Positions 54,918-63,730 of a stretch of DNA of 64,000 nucleotides are shown here, piece after piece. The DNA is from Chromobacterium sphagni. GTDB lineage: Bacteria > Pseudomonadota > Gammaproteobacteria > Burkholderiales > Chromobacteriaceae. The translations under genes and the position numbers were made by a program. The DNA is taken from the NCBI RefSeq assembly GCF_001855555.1, contig NZ_MKCT01000061.1, positions 62,001 through 126,000 on the forward strand. The letters are read 5' to 3'. The first letter of the stretch is position 1, and the number at the start of each line of letters is the position of its first letter. Under the pieces are notes generated by a model. The model saw nothing but the letters and a program-made list of their open reading frames with translations, did no database searches and was not told the DNA's origin.

Positions 54918-56015
54918 ATGTCCATCCAGTTTATTGATCTGAAAGCGCAGTACCAGCATCTGAAAGCCGACATCGATGCCCGCATCCACGCGGTGCTGGA
55001 CCATGGCCAGTACATCATGGGGCCGGAAGTGAAGGAACTGGAGCAGCAATTGGCGGCCTATACCGGCGCCAAGCACGCCATCGGCGTTTGCGATGGCACC
55101 AAGGCGCTGTTGATCGCGATGATGGCGCTGGATATCGGCCCCGGCGACGAAGTCATCACCACCCCGTTCACCTTCATCGCCACCGGCGAAATGATCGCGC
55201 TGTTGGGCGCCAAGCCGGTGTTCGTCGACATCGACCCCATCAGCTACAACCTGGACCCTAAGCTGCTGGAAGCGGCGATCACCCCGCGCACCCGCGCCAT
55301 CATGCCGGTCAGCCTGTACGGCCAGGCGGCCGATTTCAGCGCCATCAACGCTATCGCCGAAAAGCACGGCATCGCGGTGATCGAGGACGGCGCGCAAAGC
55401 TTCGGCGCCGGCCAGCACGGCAAGAAATCCGGCAATCTGTCCACCATCGGCACCACCAGCTTCTTCCCGAGCAAGCCCTTGGGCTGCTACGGCGACGGCG
55501 GCGCCTGCTTTACCAACGACGACGCGCTGGCGAAGAAGATGCGCGAAATCCGCATCCACGGCCAGGACCGCCGCTACCACCACCCGATCATCGGCATCAA
55601 CGGCCGCCTTGACACCATCCAGGCCGCAGTGCTGCTGGCCAAGATGCCCAGCTTTCCCGACGAAGTGGCCGCGCGCGAGCGAATCGGCGCGCGCTACAGC
55701 GAGCTGTTGCAAGATGTGGCGCGGGTGCCGGTGATCGGCGCGGGCAATACCCACGTCTACGCCCAGTACACCATCGAAGTCGACAATCGCGACGCGGTGC
55801 AGGCGGCGCTGAAGGAGCTGGGCGTGCCCACCGCGGTGCATTACCCGATTCCGCTGCACCTGCAGCCGGCCTTCGCCCACCTGGGACAGGGCGAGGGCTG
55901 CTTCCCGCTGGCGGAAGCCGCCGGCAAGCGCGTGATGAGTCTGCCGATGCACCCCTTCCTGGACGAAGCCACCCAGGATGCGATCGTGGCGGCGGTGAAG
56001 AAGGCTCTGGGTTGA
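54918..56015 (+). CDS. wbpE: PLP-dependent 3-aminotransferase, DegT family (WbpE-like)
   Basis: A 365-residue aminotransferase that installs the 3-amino group on UDP-3-keto-GlcNAcA, using glutamate. The PLP lysine is K186 (SFFPSKPLGCYGDGG), and D157 lies in VIEDGAQSFGA. The ATG at 54918 has GAGAAG upstream. It forms a complete UDP-GlcNAc3NAcA route with the WbpA-, WbpB- and WbpD-like genes. Confidence 0.92.
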   Translation: MSIQFIDLKAQYQHLKADIDARIHAVLDHGQYIMGPEVKELEQQLAAYTGAKHAIGVCDGTKALLIAMMALDIGPGDEVITTPFTFIATGEMIALLGAKPVFVDIDPISYNLDPKLLEAAITPRTRAIMPVSLYGQAADFSAINAIAEKHGIAVIEDGAQSFGAGQHGKKSGNLSTIGTTSFFPSKPLGCYGDGGACFTNDDALAKKMREIRIHGQDRRYHHPIIGINGRLDTIQAAVLLAKMPSFPDEVAARERIGARYSELLQDVARVPVIGAGNTHVYAQYTIEVDNRDAVQAALKELGVPTAVHYPIPLHLQPAFAHLGQGEGCFPLAEAAGKRVMSLPMHPFLDEATQDAIVAAVKKALG

Positions 56016-56020
56016 GGGGG

Positions 56021-57292
56021 ATGCTGACGCTGGCCTCCCTGCGCATGCCCAAGAGCGGCTTCATCCGCCACATCATCACCCTGGTCACCGGCGCCGCCGT
56101 GGCCCAGGTGGTGCCGCTGCTGGCGTCGCCCTTGATCACCCGGCTGTACAATCCGCATGAAGTGGGCATCCAGACCGTCTACGTGTCGTGGATGTCGACG
56201 CTGGCGGTGCTGGCGACCGCCCGCTACGAGATGGCCATCGTGCTGCCGGCAGACGACAAGCGCGCCAGCAACCTGATGGGGCTGTCGCTGCTGTGCGCCA
56301 GCGCGCTGGCGCTGCTGATCGGCCTGGTAGTGCTGCTGGGCGGCCATTCCCACATCGCCACCCACCTGGGCGCGCCGGAGCTGCAGGCCTGGCTGCTGCT
56401 GCTGCCCTTGTCGGTGTGGCTGGCCGGCCTGATGCAGGCCTGGACCAATTGGAACAATCGCCACCGCCGCTACCAGGCCAACGCCAACGGCCGCATGACG
56501 CAGTCGCTGGGCATGGCCGGCACCCAGGTGCTGGCCGGCTGGCTGGGCGCCGGGGCCGGCGGCCTGATTCTGGGCCAGTTGGCGGGGCAGATCGGCTCGC
56601 TGCTGTCGCAGGCTTGGGCCGATCTGAAAACCCGTTGCGGTTGGCGGCGCGACATCAGCCGCCAGCGCATGCGCGAAGCCGCCATCGCCTACATCGAGTT
56701 TCCCAAGATCAACGCGCCGCATGCGTTGAGCACGGCGATGCTGGATTCGGTCACGCTGGTGGTGCTGGCGATGCTGGCCAGCACCTCGGCCGTCGGCTAT
56801 TACGGCCTGATGATGCGGGTGTTGAAGCTGCCGGCGGCGCTGATCGGCCAGGCGGTGGCGCAAGTGGCCTACCGCGAGCTGGCGGAGGCGCGCAACCTGG
56901 GCAAGCCGCTGCGTCCCATCCTGCGCAAGATGATGCTGACGCTGTTCGGCATGGCGATGTTTCCCTTCCTGGTGATCCAGATCTTCGGCGAGCCGCTGTT
57001 CACGCTAGTGTTCGGCCGCAACTGGGCGGAAGCCGGCCGCTACGCCGAGGCGATGTCCTTGTTCATACTGTTCCATTTTGTCGCATCACCGCTGGGAATG
57101 GTGCCGCCGGTGATCAACCGCCAGCGCTTCGCCTTCCTGTTGTCTTTGGTGCAGGCGGTGCTGTTTCTGGGGTCGTTGTGGCTGGGTTTCCGCATCTGGC
57201 AGGATGCGGTGCCCACTTTTCAGCTGGTATCCGTAGTGATGGCCGGCTATTTCATTGCATATTTCACCTGGCTCTACAAGGCGGCACGATGA
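56021..57292 (+). CDS. Wzx-like polysaccharide flippase
   Basis: A membrane protein of about 423 residues with 10-12 hydrophobic segments of the polysaccharide biosynthesis (MATE/MOP) family. The N-terminal segment (VTGAAVAQVVPLLASPLITRLYNP) is typical of Wzx proteins. It should flip lipid-linked sugar units across the inner membrane. The start is uncertain: ATG 56021 lies directly against a GAGGGGG, with a second ATG at 56045. It overlaps the next gene at ATGA. Confidence 0.87.
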   Translation: MLTLASLRMPKSGFIRHIITLVTGAAVAQVVPLLASPLITRLYNPHEVGIQTVYVSWMSTLAVLATARYEMAIVLPADDKRASNLMGLSLLCASALALLIGLVVLLGGHSHIATHLGAPELQAWLLLLPLSVWLAGLMQAWTNWNNRHRRYQANANGRMTQSLGMAGTQVLAGWLGAGAGGLILGQLAGQIGSLLSQAWADLKTRCGWRRDISRQRMREAAIAYIEFPKINAPHALSTAMLDSVTLVVLAMLASTSAVGYYGLMMRVLKLPAALIGQAVAQVAYRELAEARNLGKPLRPILRKMMLTLFGMAMFPFLVIQIFGEPLFTLVFGRNWAEAGRYAEAMSLFILFHFVASPLGMVPPVINRQRFAFLLSLVQAVLFLGSLWLGFRIWQDAVPTFQLVSVVMAGYFIAYFTWLYKAAR

Positions 57293-57870
57293 ACTGGAAT
57301 GGAATCTTCAGCCGCATCCGCTTTCGGCTGTCGGCATGGGTGCGGCCGCGCATGGTGTACGGCTTTCACCGTGGCGACGGCGTCTTCCTCAAGCGCACCC
57401 GCGTCTCCAACATGACGCGGGTCGAGCATATCGACAAGCTGATGGTGGAGGACAATGTCTACATCGGCCACTTCAACCTGATCGACGCCTCCGGCGGCCT
57501 GTTCATTGGCGAGGGCTGCCAGATCACCAATTACGTGTCCTTGCTGACCCACTCCAGCCACGTCGCCATCCGTCTTTATGGCCGCGAATACCTGGACCGC
57601 GGCGACCACGCCGGCTATCTGAAGAAACCCACCGCTCTGGGGCGCTACAGTTTCGTCGGCCCGCATTCGGTGCTGATGCCCGGGGTGGCGCTGGGCAAAG
57701 GCAGCATCGTGTCGGCCTACAGCTTCGTGGCGGCCGGCGACTACCCGGACTTCGCCATCCTGGCCGGCAATCCGGCCAAGGTGGTGGGCGATACCCGCGA
57801 CATGGACGCCGAATGGCTGGCGCTGCATCCTGACCTGCATCCGCTGTACGAGGCCTGGGCCGATGACTGA
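57289..57870 (+). CDS. LbH acyltransferase (WbbJ-like)
   Basis: A 193-residue acyltransferase with left-handed helix repeats (IDKLMVEDNVYIGHFN, LGRYSFVGPHSVLMPGVALG) and a typical C-terminal ILAGNPAKVVGD. It probably O-acetylates a sugar of the surface glycan; the position is unknown. The start overlaps the flippase stop, and its end overlaps the next glycosyltransferase. Confidence 0.87.
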   Translation: MNWNGIFSRIRFRLSAWVRPRMVYGFHRGDGVFLKRTRVSNMTRVEHIDKLMVEDNVYIGHFNLIDASGGLFIGEGCQITNYVSLLTHSSHVAIRLYGREYLDRGDHAGYLKKPTALGRYSFVGPHSVLMPGVALGKGSIVSAYSFVAAGDYPDFAILAGNPAKVVGDTRDMDAEWLALHPDLHPLYEAWADD

Positions 57871-58945
57871 ACGGATACGCCGCCTGCTGGTGGTGGGCTC
57901 GGCCTCGGTGCACACCTGGCGCTTCCTCGCTGGCATTGCGCCGCATGTCGACGAGATCTACCTGGCTTGCAACGACGAAGCGCCGGCCGAGCGCCGGCCG
58001 GCCAATCTGAAGGGCGTGCTGCGCGTCGACTTCAGCCTGAAGGCGCTCGCCATAGCCGGCCGCCTGCGCCGCTGGATCCGCGAGCTGCAGCCGGACATCG
58101 TCCATGTCCACCAGGCCAATAGCGTGGCCTGGCATGCGCGCCGCGCGCTGCGTGGCATCGACATCCCGATGCTGCTCACCGCTTGGGGCTCGGACGTGCT
58201 GTTGCTGCCGCAGCAAAACCGGCTGATGCGGGCGATGGTGCGCGGCAACCTCAAGGCCGCCGCCGCCGTCACTTCCGATTCGCTGTACATGGCGGCCAAA
58301 ATCCGCGAGCTGGCCGGCGACTGCCGCATCAAGCTGCTCAATTACGGCATAGACGCTTTGCCGGCCGAGCCAGATCCGGCCGCCAAGAAGCGGCAGGTGC
58401 TGTCCTGCCGGCTGCACAAGCCCCTGTACCGGATAGACGCGATCCTGCGCGCTTGGCAGGCGGTGGAGCAAGATGGCCGTTTTAATGACTGGAGTCTTGC
58501 CGTGGCGGCCAACGGCAGCGAAACCGAGGCGCTCAGGCAGCTGGCGCGCGGCCTCAAGCTGCGGAATGTGGAATTCGCCGGCTTTGTCGACAGTCAGACA
58601 TTGGGCAGGCTGTACGCCGAATCGCGGGTGTTCGTCAGTGTGCCGCGTTCCGACGCCACCAGCATCAGCCTGTTGGAGGCGATGGGCCATGGCTGCCTGC
58701 CGCTGCTGTCCAATCTGCCGGCCAACGGCGAATGGGTGATAGACGGCCTCAACGGCGTCATCGCCGAGGACGTGGGTCGGCTGGGCGGCGAACTGCTGCG
58801 GGCGATGGCGTGGTCGGCCGACGACGGCGCCCTGCGCGGCATCGCCGAGATGAACCGCGGCCTGGTGGCGGCCAAGGCGCTGCACCAGGCCAATATGGCC
58901 GGCTTTGCCGATTTGTACCGCGAGCTGGCCGCAGACAAGGTTTGA
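57863..58945 (+). CDS. GT4-family glycosyltransferase
   Basis: A 360-residue retaining glycosyltransferase of the GT-B fold. The acceptor-domain motif DIVHVHQANSVAWHA and the donor-site region DATSISLLEAMGHGCLPLLS are visible. It probably adds one sugar during assembly of the lipid-linked repeat. The start overlaps the upstream gene by 8 bases. Confidence 0.9.
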   Translation: MTERIRRLLVVGSASVHTWRFLAGIAPHVDEIYLACNDEAPAERRPANLKGVLRVDFSLKALAIAGRLRRWIRELQPDIVHVHQANSVAWHARRALRGIDIPMLLTAWGSDVLLLPQQNRLMRAMVRGNLKAAAAVTSDSLYMAAKIRELAGDCRIKLLNYGIDALPAEPDPAAKKRQVLSCRLHKPLYRIDAILRAWQAVEQDGRFNDWSLAVAANGSETEALRQLARGLKLRNVEFAGFVDSQTLGRLYAESRVFVSVPRSDATSISLLEAMGHGCLPLLSNLPANGEWVIDGLNGVIAEDVGRLGGELLRAMAWSADDGALRGIAEMNRGLVAAKALHQANMAGFADLYRELAADKV

Positions 58946-58948
58946 AAA

Positions 58949-60058
58949 ATGAAAATAGCCCACCTGACTTCCGCCCATCCGCGCCACGACATCCGCATTT
59001 TCGTCAAGGAATGCTGCACGCTGGCGGCTGCGGGCTTTGATGTGACGCTGATCGTCGCCGACGGCCTGGGCGAGGAAATCCGCGGCGGCGTGCGCATCCA
59101 CGACGTCGGCCCCAAGACCGGCGGCCGCCTGTCGCGGATGACCGGCACCGTCAAGCGTGTCTACCAGGCGGCGCTGGCGCTGCGGCCGGACGTGGTCCAC
59201 TTCCACGACCCAGAGCTGATTCCCGCCGGCGTGCGCTTGAAGCAGGCCGGCATCAGGGTAGTGTACGACGTGCACGAGGATGTGCCGCGGCAGATCCTGG
59301 CCAAGCACTGGATACCGGGCGCGGTGCGCCCCTTGGTGTCCGGCGGCTTCGAGACGCTGGAAGACTGGGCGGCGCGCCGCTTCGACGCCATCGTCACCTC
59401 CACCCCGCACATCCGCAAGCGTTTCGAGAAACTGGGCGCCAACGCGCTGGATGTGTGCAACTTTCCCATTCTGGCCGAGCTGGTGCGCGACACGCCGTGG
59501 GACAGCCGCCGCAACGAGGTGTGCTACATCGGCGGCATCAGCCGCATCCGCGGCATCGAGCCCATCGTCGCCGCGCTGCCGGACACGTCCACCCGCCTGA
59601 ACCTGGCCGGGCCGTGGAGCGAGAGCGACCTGAAGGCCAAGGTGACCGCCGAGCCCGGCTGGGCGCGGGTGAACGACCTGGGCATGCTGGACCGCAAGGG
59701 CGTGGCCGAGGTGCTGGCCAGGAGCAAGATAGGCCTGGTGACCTTGTTTCCCACGCCCAACTACGTCGACGCGCTGCCGATCAAGCTGTTCGAATACATG
59801 GCTGCCGGCATGCCGGTGATCGCCAGCGACTTCCCGGTGTGGCGCGAGATCGTCGACGACGCCGGTTGCGGCGTGCTGGTTGACCCGCAGGATGCCGCCG
59901 CCATCGCATCGGCCATCAACGCGCTGCTGGCGGACGAAGGCCGGATGCGGGCGATGGGCGAAGCCGGCAAGCAGGCTGTGCTGAACAAGTACAGCTGGGC
60001 GGCGGAAGGCGAGAAGCTGGTTGGTTTGTACCGCCGGCTGGAAGAGGGCGCCAAATGA
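58949..60058 (+). CDS. GT4-family glycosyltransferase
   Basis: A 369-residue GT-B glycosyltransferase with VVHFHDPELIPAG and YDVHEDVPRQ in the N-terminal domain and LPIKLFEYMAAGMPVIASDF in the donor site. The KLFEYMAAG pattern is usual for GT4 enzymes using UDP- or GDP-sugars. It starts three bases after the previous glycosyltransferase and overlaps the next gene by four. Confidence 0.9.
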   Translation: MKIAHLTSAHPRHDIRIFVKECCTLAAAGFDVTLIVADGLGEEIRGGVRIHDVGPKTGGRLSRMTGTVKRVYQAALALRPDVVHFHDPELIPAGVRLKQAGIRVVYDVHEDVPRQILAKHWIPGAVRPLVSGGFETLEDWAARRFDAIVTSTPHIRKRFEKLGANALDVCNFPILAELVRDTPWDSRRNEVCYIGGISRIRGIEPIVAALPDTSTRLNLAGPWSESDLKAKVTAEPGWARVNDLGMLDRKGVAEVLARSKIGLVTLFPTPNYVDALPIKLFEYMAAGMPVIASDFPVWREIVDDAGCGVLVDPQDAAAIASAINALLADEGRMRAMGEAGKQAVLNKYSWAAEGEKLVGLYRRLEEGAK

Positions 60059-60483
60059 AGCTGCGCGCGCTGCTGTTCCCCTTGCTGCTGGTGCTGGCGG
60101 CGGCCCTGTTGCTGTTCCAGTTGAATCGTTCCATGGCGGGCATTGCCGCCACGCCGCCGATGATCGCCGTGCATCTGATGTTGGCCGCGCTTCTGCTGCT
60201 GCCGCTGTGGCTGAACAAAGCCTGGCTGGGCAGGAAGCTGGCCGATGCCGGTTGGCCGGCGCTGCGCGCGCAAGGTAAGGTCCGCTTCATTCTGATTTAT
60301 GGTGTGCTGGGCAGAGGCGTGCCGCTGACGCTGTTCGTATTCGGCATGTCGTCGGTGGCCCAGAGCAAGCCGGCGCTGGCCATGGGGCCAGCGCTGCTGT
60401 TCTGGCTTTTAATGGGCGGCGTGTTCGCCAGCAGCCAGTGGCGACAGCTAGAGCGCGCCAACCAGACTCAAGACAAACAATAA
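60055..60483 (+). CDS. Small integral membrane protein of unknown function
   Basis: I do not recognise this 142-residue protein. It has about four hydrophobic segments (near residues 5-22, 35-52, 80-97, 108-125). Its start overlaps the upstream glycosyltransferase (ATGA) and it ends just before the next, so it is translated as part of the operon. It is too small to be a standard Wzy polymerase. Confidence 0.8.
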   Translation: MKLRALLFPLLLVLAAALLLFQLNRSMAGIAATPPMIAVHLMLAALLLLPLWLNKAWLGRKLADAGWPALRAQGKVRFILIYGVLGRGVPLTLFVFGMSSVAQSKPALAMGPALLFWLLMGGVFASSQWRQLERANQTQDKQ

Positions 60484-60484
60484 T

Positions 60485-61717
60485 ATGCGCATTCTCTATA
60501 TCAACCACTACGCCGGCAGCCCGCGCCACGGCATGGAATTCCGCCCCTATTATCTGGCGCGCGAATGGGTGAAGGCCGGCCATCAAGTAAATATGCTGGC
60601 GGCGGACGTGTCGCACCTCAGGCAGCTGCACCCGCAGTTCGCCGGCAAGTATCACGACGAGGACATAGACGGCATCCGCTACACCTGGTGCAAGACCCGT
60701 CCTTACGAGGGCAACGGCGTCGGCCGGGTGCTGAACATCTTCAGTTTCCTGGCCCGGGTGATGGGCCTGTCCGGCCGATACTTGAAGCAGTGGAAGCCGG
60801 ACGTGGTGATCGCCTCGTCCACCTATCCGCTGGACACCGTCCCGGCGGCGTGGATCGCCGGCAAGACCGGCGCCAGGCTGGTCTACGAAGTGCATGACCT
60901 ATGGCCGCTGACGCCGGTGGAAGTGGGCGGCATGTCGAAGAAGCACCCCTTCATCCGCCTGCTGCAGTGGGCGGAAGATTTCGGCTACAAGCGGGCCGAC
61001 ACGGTGGTGTCCATGCTGCCCTGCGCCAAGGACTACATGATGGCGCACGGCATGGCCGCGGAAAAATACGCGGTGGTTCCCAACGGCGTGGACGTGGGCG
61101 AGTGGCAGGGAGATACGCTGGCATTGCCGGCCGAGCACAGGATGCGGCTGGCTGAACTGAAAGCGCAGGGCCGCTTCGTCGTCGGCTATGCCGGCGGCCA
61201 CGGCCTGGCCAACGCGCTGGATTTCCTGTTGGAGGCCGCCGCGCAGCTGCAAGGCACGCCGATCAGCTTCGCGCTGGTGGGCGATGGCCCGGACAAGGCG
61301 GCGCTGGCGGCCCGCGCCGCCGAGCTGAAACTGGATAATGTGCTGTTCCTGCCGTCCATCGCCAAGCGCAGCGTGCCCAACTTCCTGGCCGAATGCGACG
61401 CGCTGTACATAGGCTGGCGCAAGCTGCCGATCTACCGCTTCGGCATCAACCCGAACAAGCTGTTCGACTACATGATGGCCGGCAAGCCGGTGATCCACTC
61501 GGTGGAGGCCGGCAACGACATGGTCAAGGACGCCGGCGCCGGCATCAGTGTCGGCGCGGAAGATCCGTCCGCCATCGCCGACGCGGCGCGGCGCATGGCG
61601 GTTTTGCCGCTGGCCGAGCGCGAACGGATGGGCGCGGCCGGCAAGGCCTATGTGCTGGCCAACCACGATTACGCGGTGCTGGCGCGGCGTTTTCTGGCGG
61701 CGGTGAGGCTGTCGTAG
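60485..61717 (+). CDS. GT4-family glycosyltransferase (WbuB-like)
   Basis: A 410-residue GT-B enzyme. The N-terminus ILYINHYAGSPRHGMEFRP and the VYEVHDLWPLTPVE segment resemble WbuB-type transferases for amino sugars, and FGINPNKLFDYMMAGKPVIHS is the donor-site motif. It probably acts early on the lipid carrier. It ends the tightly packed part of the operon; two palindromes follow. Confidence 0.9.
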   Translation: MRILYINHYAGSPRHGMEFRPYYLAREWVKAGHQVNMLAADVSHLRQLHPQFAGKYHDEDIDGIRYTWCKTRPYEGNGVGRVLNIFSFLARVMGLSGRYLKQWKPDVVIASSTYPLDTVPAAWIAGKTGARLVYEVHDLWPLTPVEVGGMSKKHPFIRLLQWAEDFGYKRADTVVSMLPCAKDYMMAHGMAAEKYAVVPNGVDVGEWQGDTLALPAEHRMRLAELKAQGRFVVGYAGGHGLANALDFLLEAAAQLQGTPISFALVGDGPDKAALAARAAELKLDNVLFLPSIAKRSVPNFLAECDALYIGWRKLPIYRFGINPNKLFDYMMAGKPVIHSVEAGNDMVKDAGAGISVGAEDPSAIADAARRMAVLPLAERERMGAAGKAYVLANHDYAVLARRFLAAVRLS

Positions 61718-61798
61718 GGCGGAAGCCCGCTGTGCGGGCGTTCCGCCATTGTCGTTATGGATGAAGTTGAGGCGGAATGCTCCGGTGGGGCTTCCGCC
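61718..61798. repeat. Pair of REP-like palindromes
   Basis: Two stem-loops share the ends GGCGGAA and TTCCGCC. The first (61718-61747) is a 13-bp stem with one bulged G and a TGT loop; the second (61771-61798) has a 7-bp stem and a 14-base loop. They lie 23 bases apart between two cluster genes, as in REP doublets. The first may also work as a terminator. The remaining bases up to 61901 show no gene. Confidence 0.6.
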
Positions 61799-61901
61799 CC
61801 GCGGGATGGGCAAAAGATTTTGCGAGCCGTGCGCGTGATCGCGCGCGGCGACGAATATGGACGGCGGCCATCGCGGCCGCGCAAAGACGAAGGACTGAGA
61901 A

Positions 61902-63065
61902 ATGAGCGAACAAAAATTCCTGCCGTTCGCCTTGCCGGACATCGGCGAGGAAGAGATCAACGAAGTGGTCGACGCGCTGCGTTCCGGCTGGGTCACCACC
62001 GGCCCCAAGACCAAGCAGTTCGAGGCTGACTTCGCCGCCTTCCTGGGCGACGGCGTCGAGGCTATCGCCGTCAACTCCGCCACCGCCGGCCTGCATCTGG
62101 CGCTGGAGGCCATCGGCATCCGCGAGGGCGACGAGGTGATCGTGCCGTCCTACACCTTCACCGCCACCGCCGAAGTGGTGCGCTACCTGGGCGCGCACCC
62201 GGTGTGCGTGGACGTGGACGCGGCGACGTTCAACATCCGCCCGGCCGCCATCCGCGCGGCAATCACTGACAAGACCAAAGCCATTATCCCGGTTCACTTC
62301 GCCGGTCTGGCCTGCGAGATGGACGAAATCATCGCCATCGCCCGCGAGCACGGGCTGAAGATCGTCGAAGACGCCGCCCACGCCATGCCCACCTATTACA
62401 AGGGCAAGCTGGTCGGCACGCTGGATTCCGACGTGACCGTGTTCAGCTTCTACGCCAACAAGACCATGACCACCGGCGAAGGCGGCATGGTGGTGTCGAA
62501 GAACAAGGACATCATCGCCAGATGCAAGGTGATGCGCCTGCACGGCATCAGCCGCGACGCCTTCGACCGCTACGTGTCCAAGACTCCGGCCTGGTTCTAC
62601 GAAGTGGTGGCCCCGGGCTACAAGTACAATATGCCGGACACCGCCGCGGCGATGGGTATCCATCAGCTGAAGAAGATCCGCGGCTTCTATGAAAAACGCG
62701 AAGCCATGGCCCAGCGTTTCGACCGCGAACTGGCCGACCTGCCGCTGATCCTGCCGGCGCGCGCCAAGGACCAGGGCAGCAACCACGCCTGGCACTTGTA
62801 CCCGGTGCGGATCAAGCCGGAGGCCGGAATCAGCCGCGACGACTTCATCGCCCAAATGGCGGAGAAGGGAATCGGCTGCTCGGTGCACTTCATCCCGCTG
62901 CACCGCCAGCCGGTATGGCGCGACGGCTACCAGCTGACCCGGGAACAGTTCCCTGTGGCTGATGCCGCTTTCGAGGCCGAAGTGACGCTGCCGCTGTACA
63001 CCCGGATGACGGACGAAGACCAGACCCGCGTCATCGCCGCGGTGCGAGAGATTCTCGGCGCATGA
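61902..63065 (+). CDS. DegT/DnrJ/EryC1/StrS aminotransferase (PglC-like)
   Basis: A 387-residue PLP aminotransferase. The PLP lysine is K187 ([16 protein letters not shown]) and D157 lies in [10 protein letters not shown]. It resembles the UDP-4-keto-sugar 4-aminotransferases of bacillosamine-type pathways (Neisseria PglC). It is followed at ATGA by a sugar transferase and a GNAT acetyltransferase, an order that suggests synthesis and loading of a 4-acetamido sugar. A 4,6-dehydratase is not in the window. Confidence 0.88.
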   Translation: MSEQKFLPFALPDIGEEEINEVVDALRSGWVTTGPKTKQFEADFAAFLGDGVEAIAVNSATAGLHLALEAIGIREGDEVIVPSYTFTATAEVVRYLGAHPVCVDVDAATFNIRPAAIRAAITDKTKAIIPVHFAGLACEMDEIIAIAREHGLKIVEDAAHAMPTYYKGKLVGTLDSDVTVFSFYANKTMTTGEGGMVVSKNKDIIARCKVMRLHGISRDAFDRYVSKTPAWFYEVVAPGYKYNMPDTAAAMGIHQLKKIRGFYEKREAMAQRFDRELADLPLILPARAKDQGSNHAWHLYPVRIKPEAGISRDDFIAQMAEKGIGCSVHFIPLHRQPVWRDGYQLTREQFPVADAAFEAEVTLPLYTRMTDEDQTRVIAAVREILGA

Positions 63066-63730
63066 GCGAGCGGGGCAACGACAAGGGCGGCCAGCTGTTG
63101 CCGCCCTGCTGCGGGCCGCGCCGCCATGGCTCGCGGCTGGCGAAGCGGCTGTTCGACCTGGCGGCTTCGGCCTGCGGCCTGCTGGCACTGGCCTTGCCTT
63201 TGTTGCTGGTGGCGCTGTGGGTGAAGCTGGATTCGCCCGGACCGGTGTTCTTCCGCCAGGTGCGGGTGGGCCGGAATGGCACGCTGTTCCGCATCCACAA
63301 GTTCCGCACCATGCAGGTGAATACCGAGCAGCTGGGCCAGTTGACGGTGGGCGCGGACAGCCGCGTCACCGGCGCTGGCCGCATCCTGCGCAAAACCAAG
63401 CTGGACGAGTTGCCGCAACTGCTCGACGTGTTGTTCGGCGATATGAGTCTGGTGGGGCCGCGGCCGGAGGTGCCCAAATACGTGGCGCATTATCCGGACG
63501 AGGTGCGCGACATCGTGTTGTCGGTGCGGCCCGGCATCACCGACTGGGCGTCGATCAAGATGATCGATGAAAACGAGATACTGGGCCGCGCCGCCGATCC
63601 GGAGCGCGCCTACATCGACGAAATCCTGCCGCAAAAGCTGGCTTACTGCGTGCGCTACGCCGAAACCCACAGCCTGACGGGCGACATCCGCATCATCGTC
63701 GCCACCCTGATGAAGATCGTGACCCGATGA
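63062..63730 (+). CDS. Polyprenyl-phosphate sugar-1-phosphate transferase
   Basis: A 222-residue initiating enzyme of the bacterial sugar transferase family (as in PglC of Campylobacter or the N-terminal part of Neisseria PglB). It has a re-entrant membrane helix at about residues 30-55 and the motifs [16 protein letters not shown] (catalytic Asp-Glu) and [11 protein letters not shown]. It should load the first sugar phosphate onto undecaprenyl phosphate. It overlaps both neighbours at ATGA. Confidence 0.93.
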   Translation: MSERGNDKGGQLLPPCCGPRRHGSRLAKRLFDLAASACGLLALALPLLLVALWVKLDSPGPVFFRQVRVGRNGTLFRIHKFRTMQVNTEQLGQLTVGADSRVTGAGRILRKTKLDELPQLLDVLFGDMSLVGPRPEVPKYVAHYPDEVRDIVLSVRPGITDWASIKMIDENEILGRAADPERAYIDEILPQKLAYCVRYAETHSLTGDIRIIVATLMKIVTR

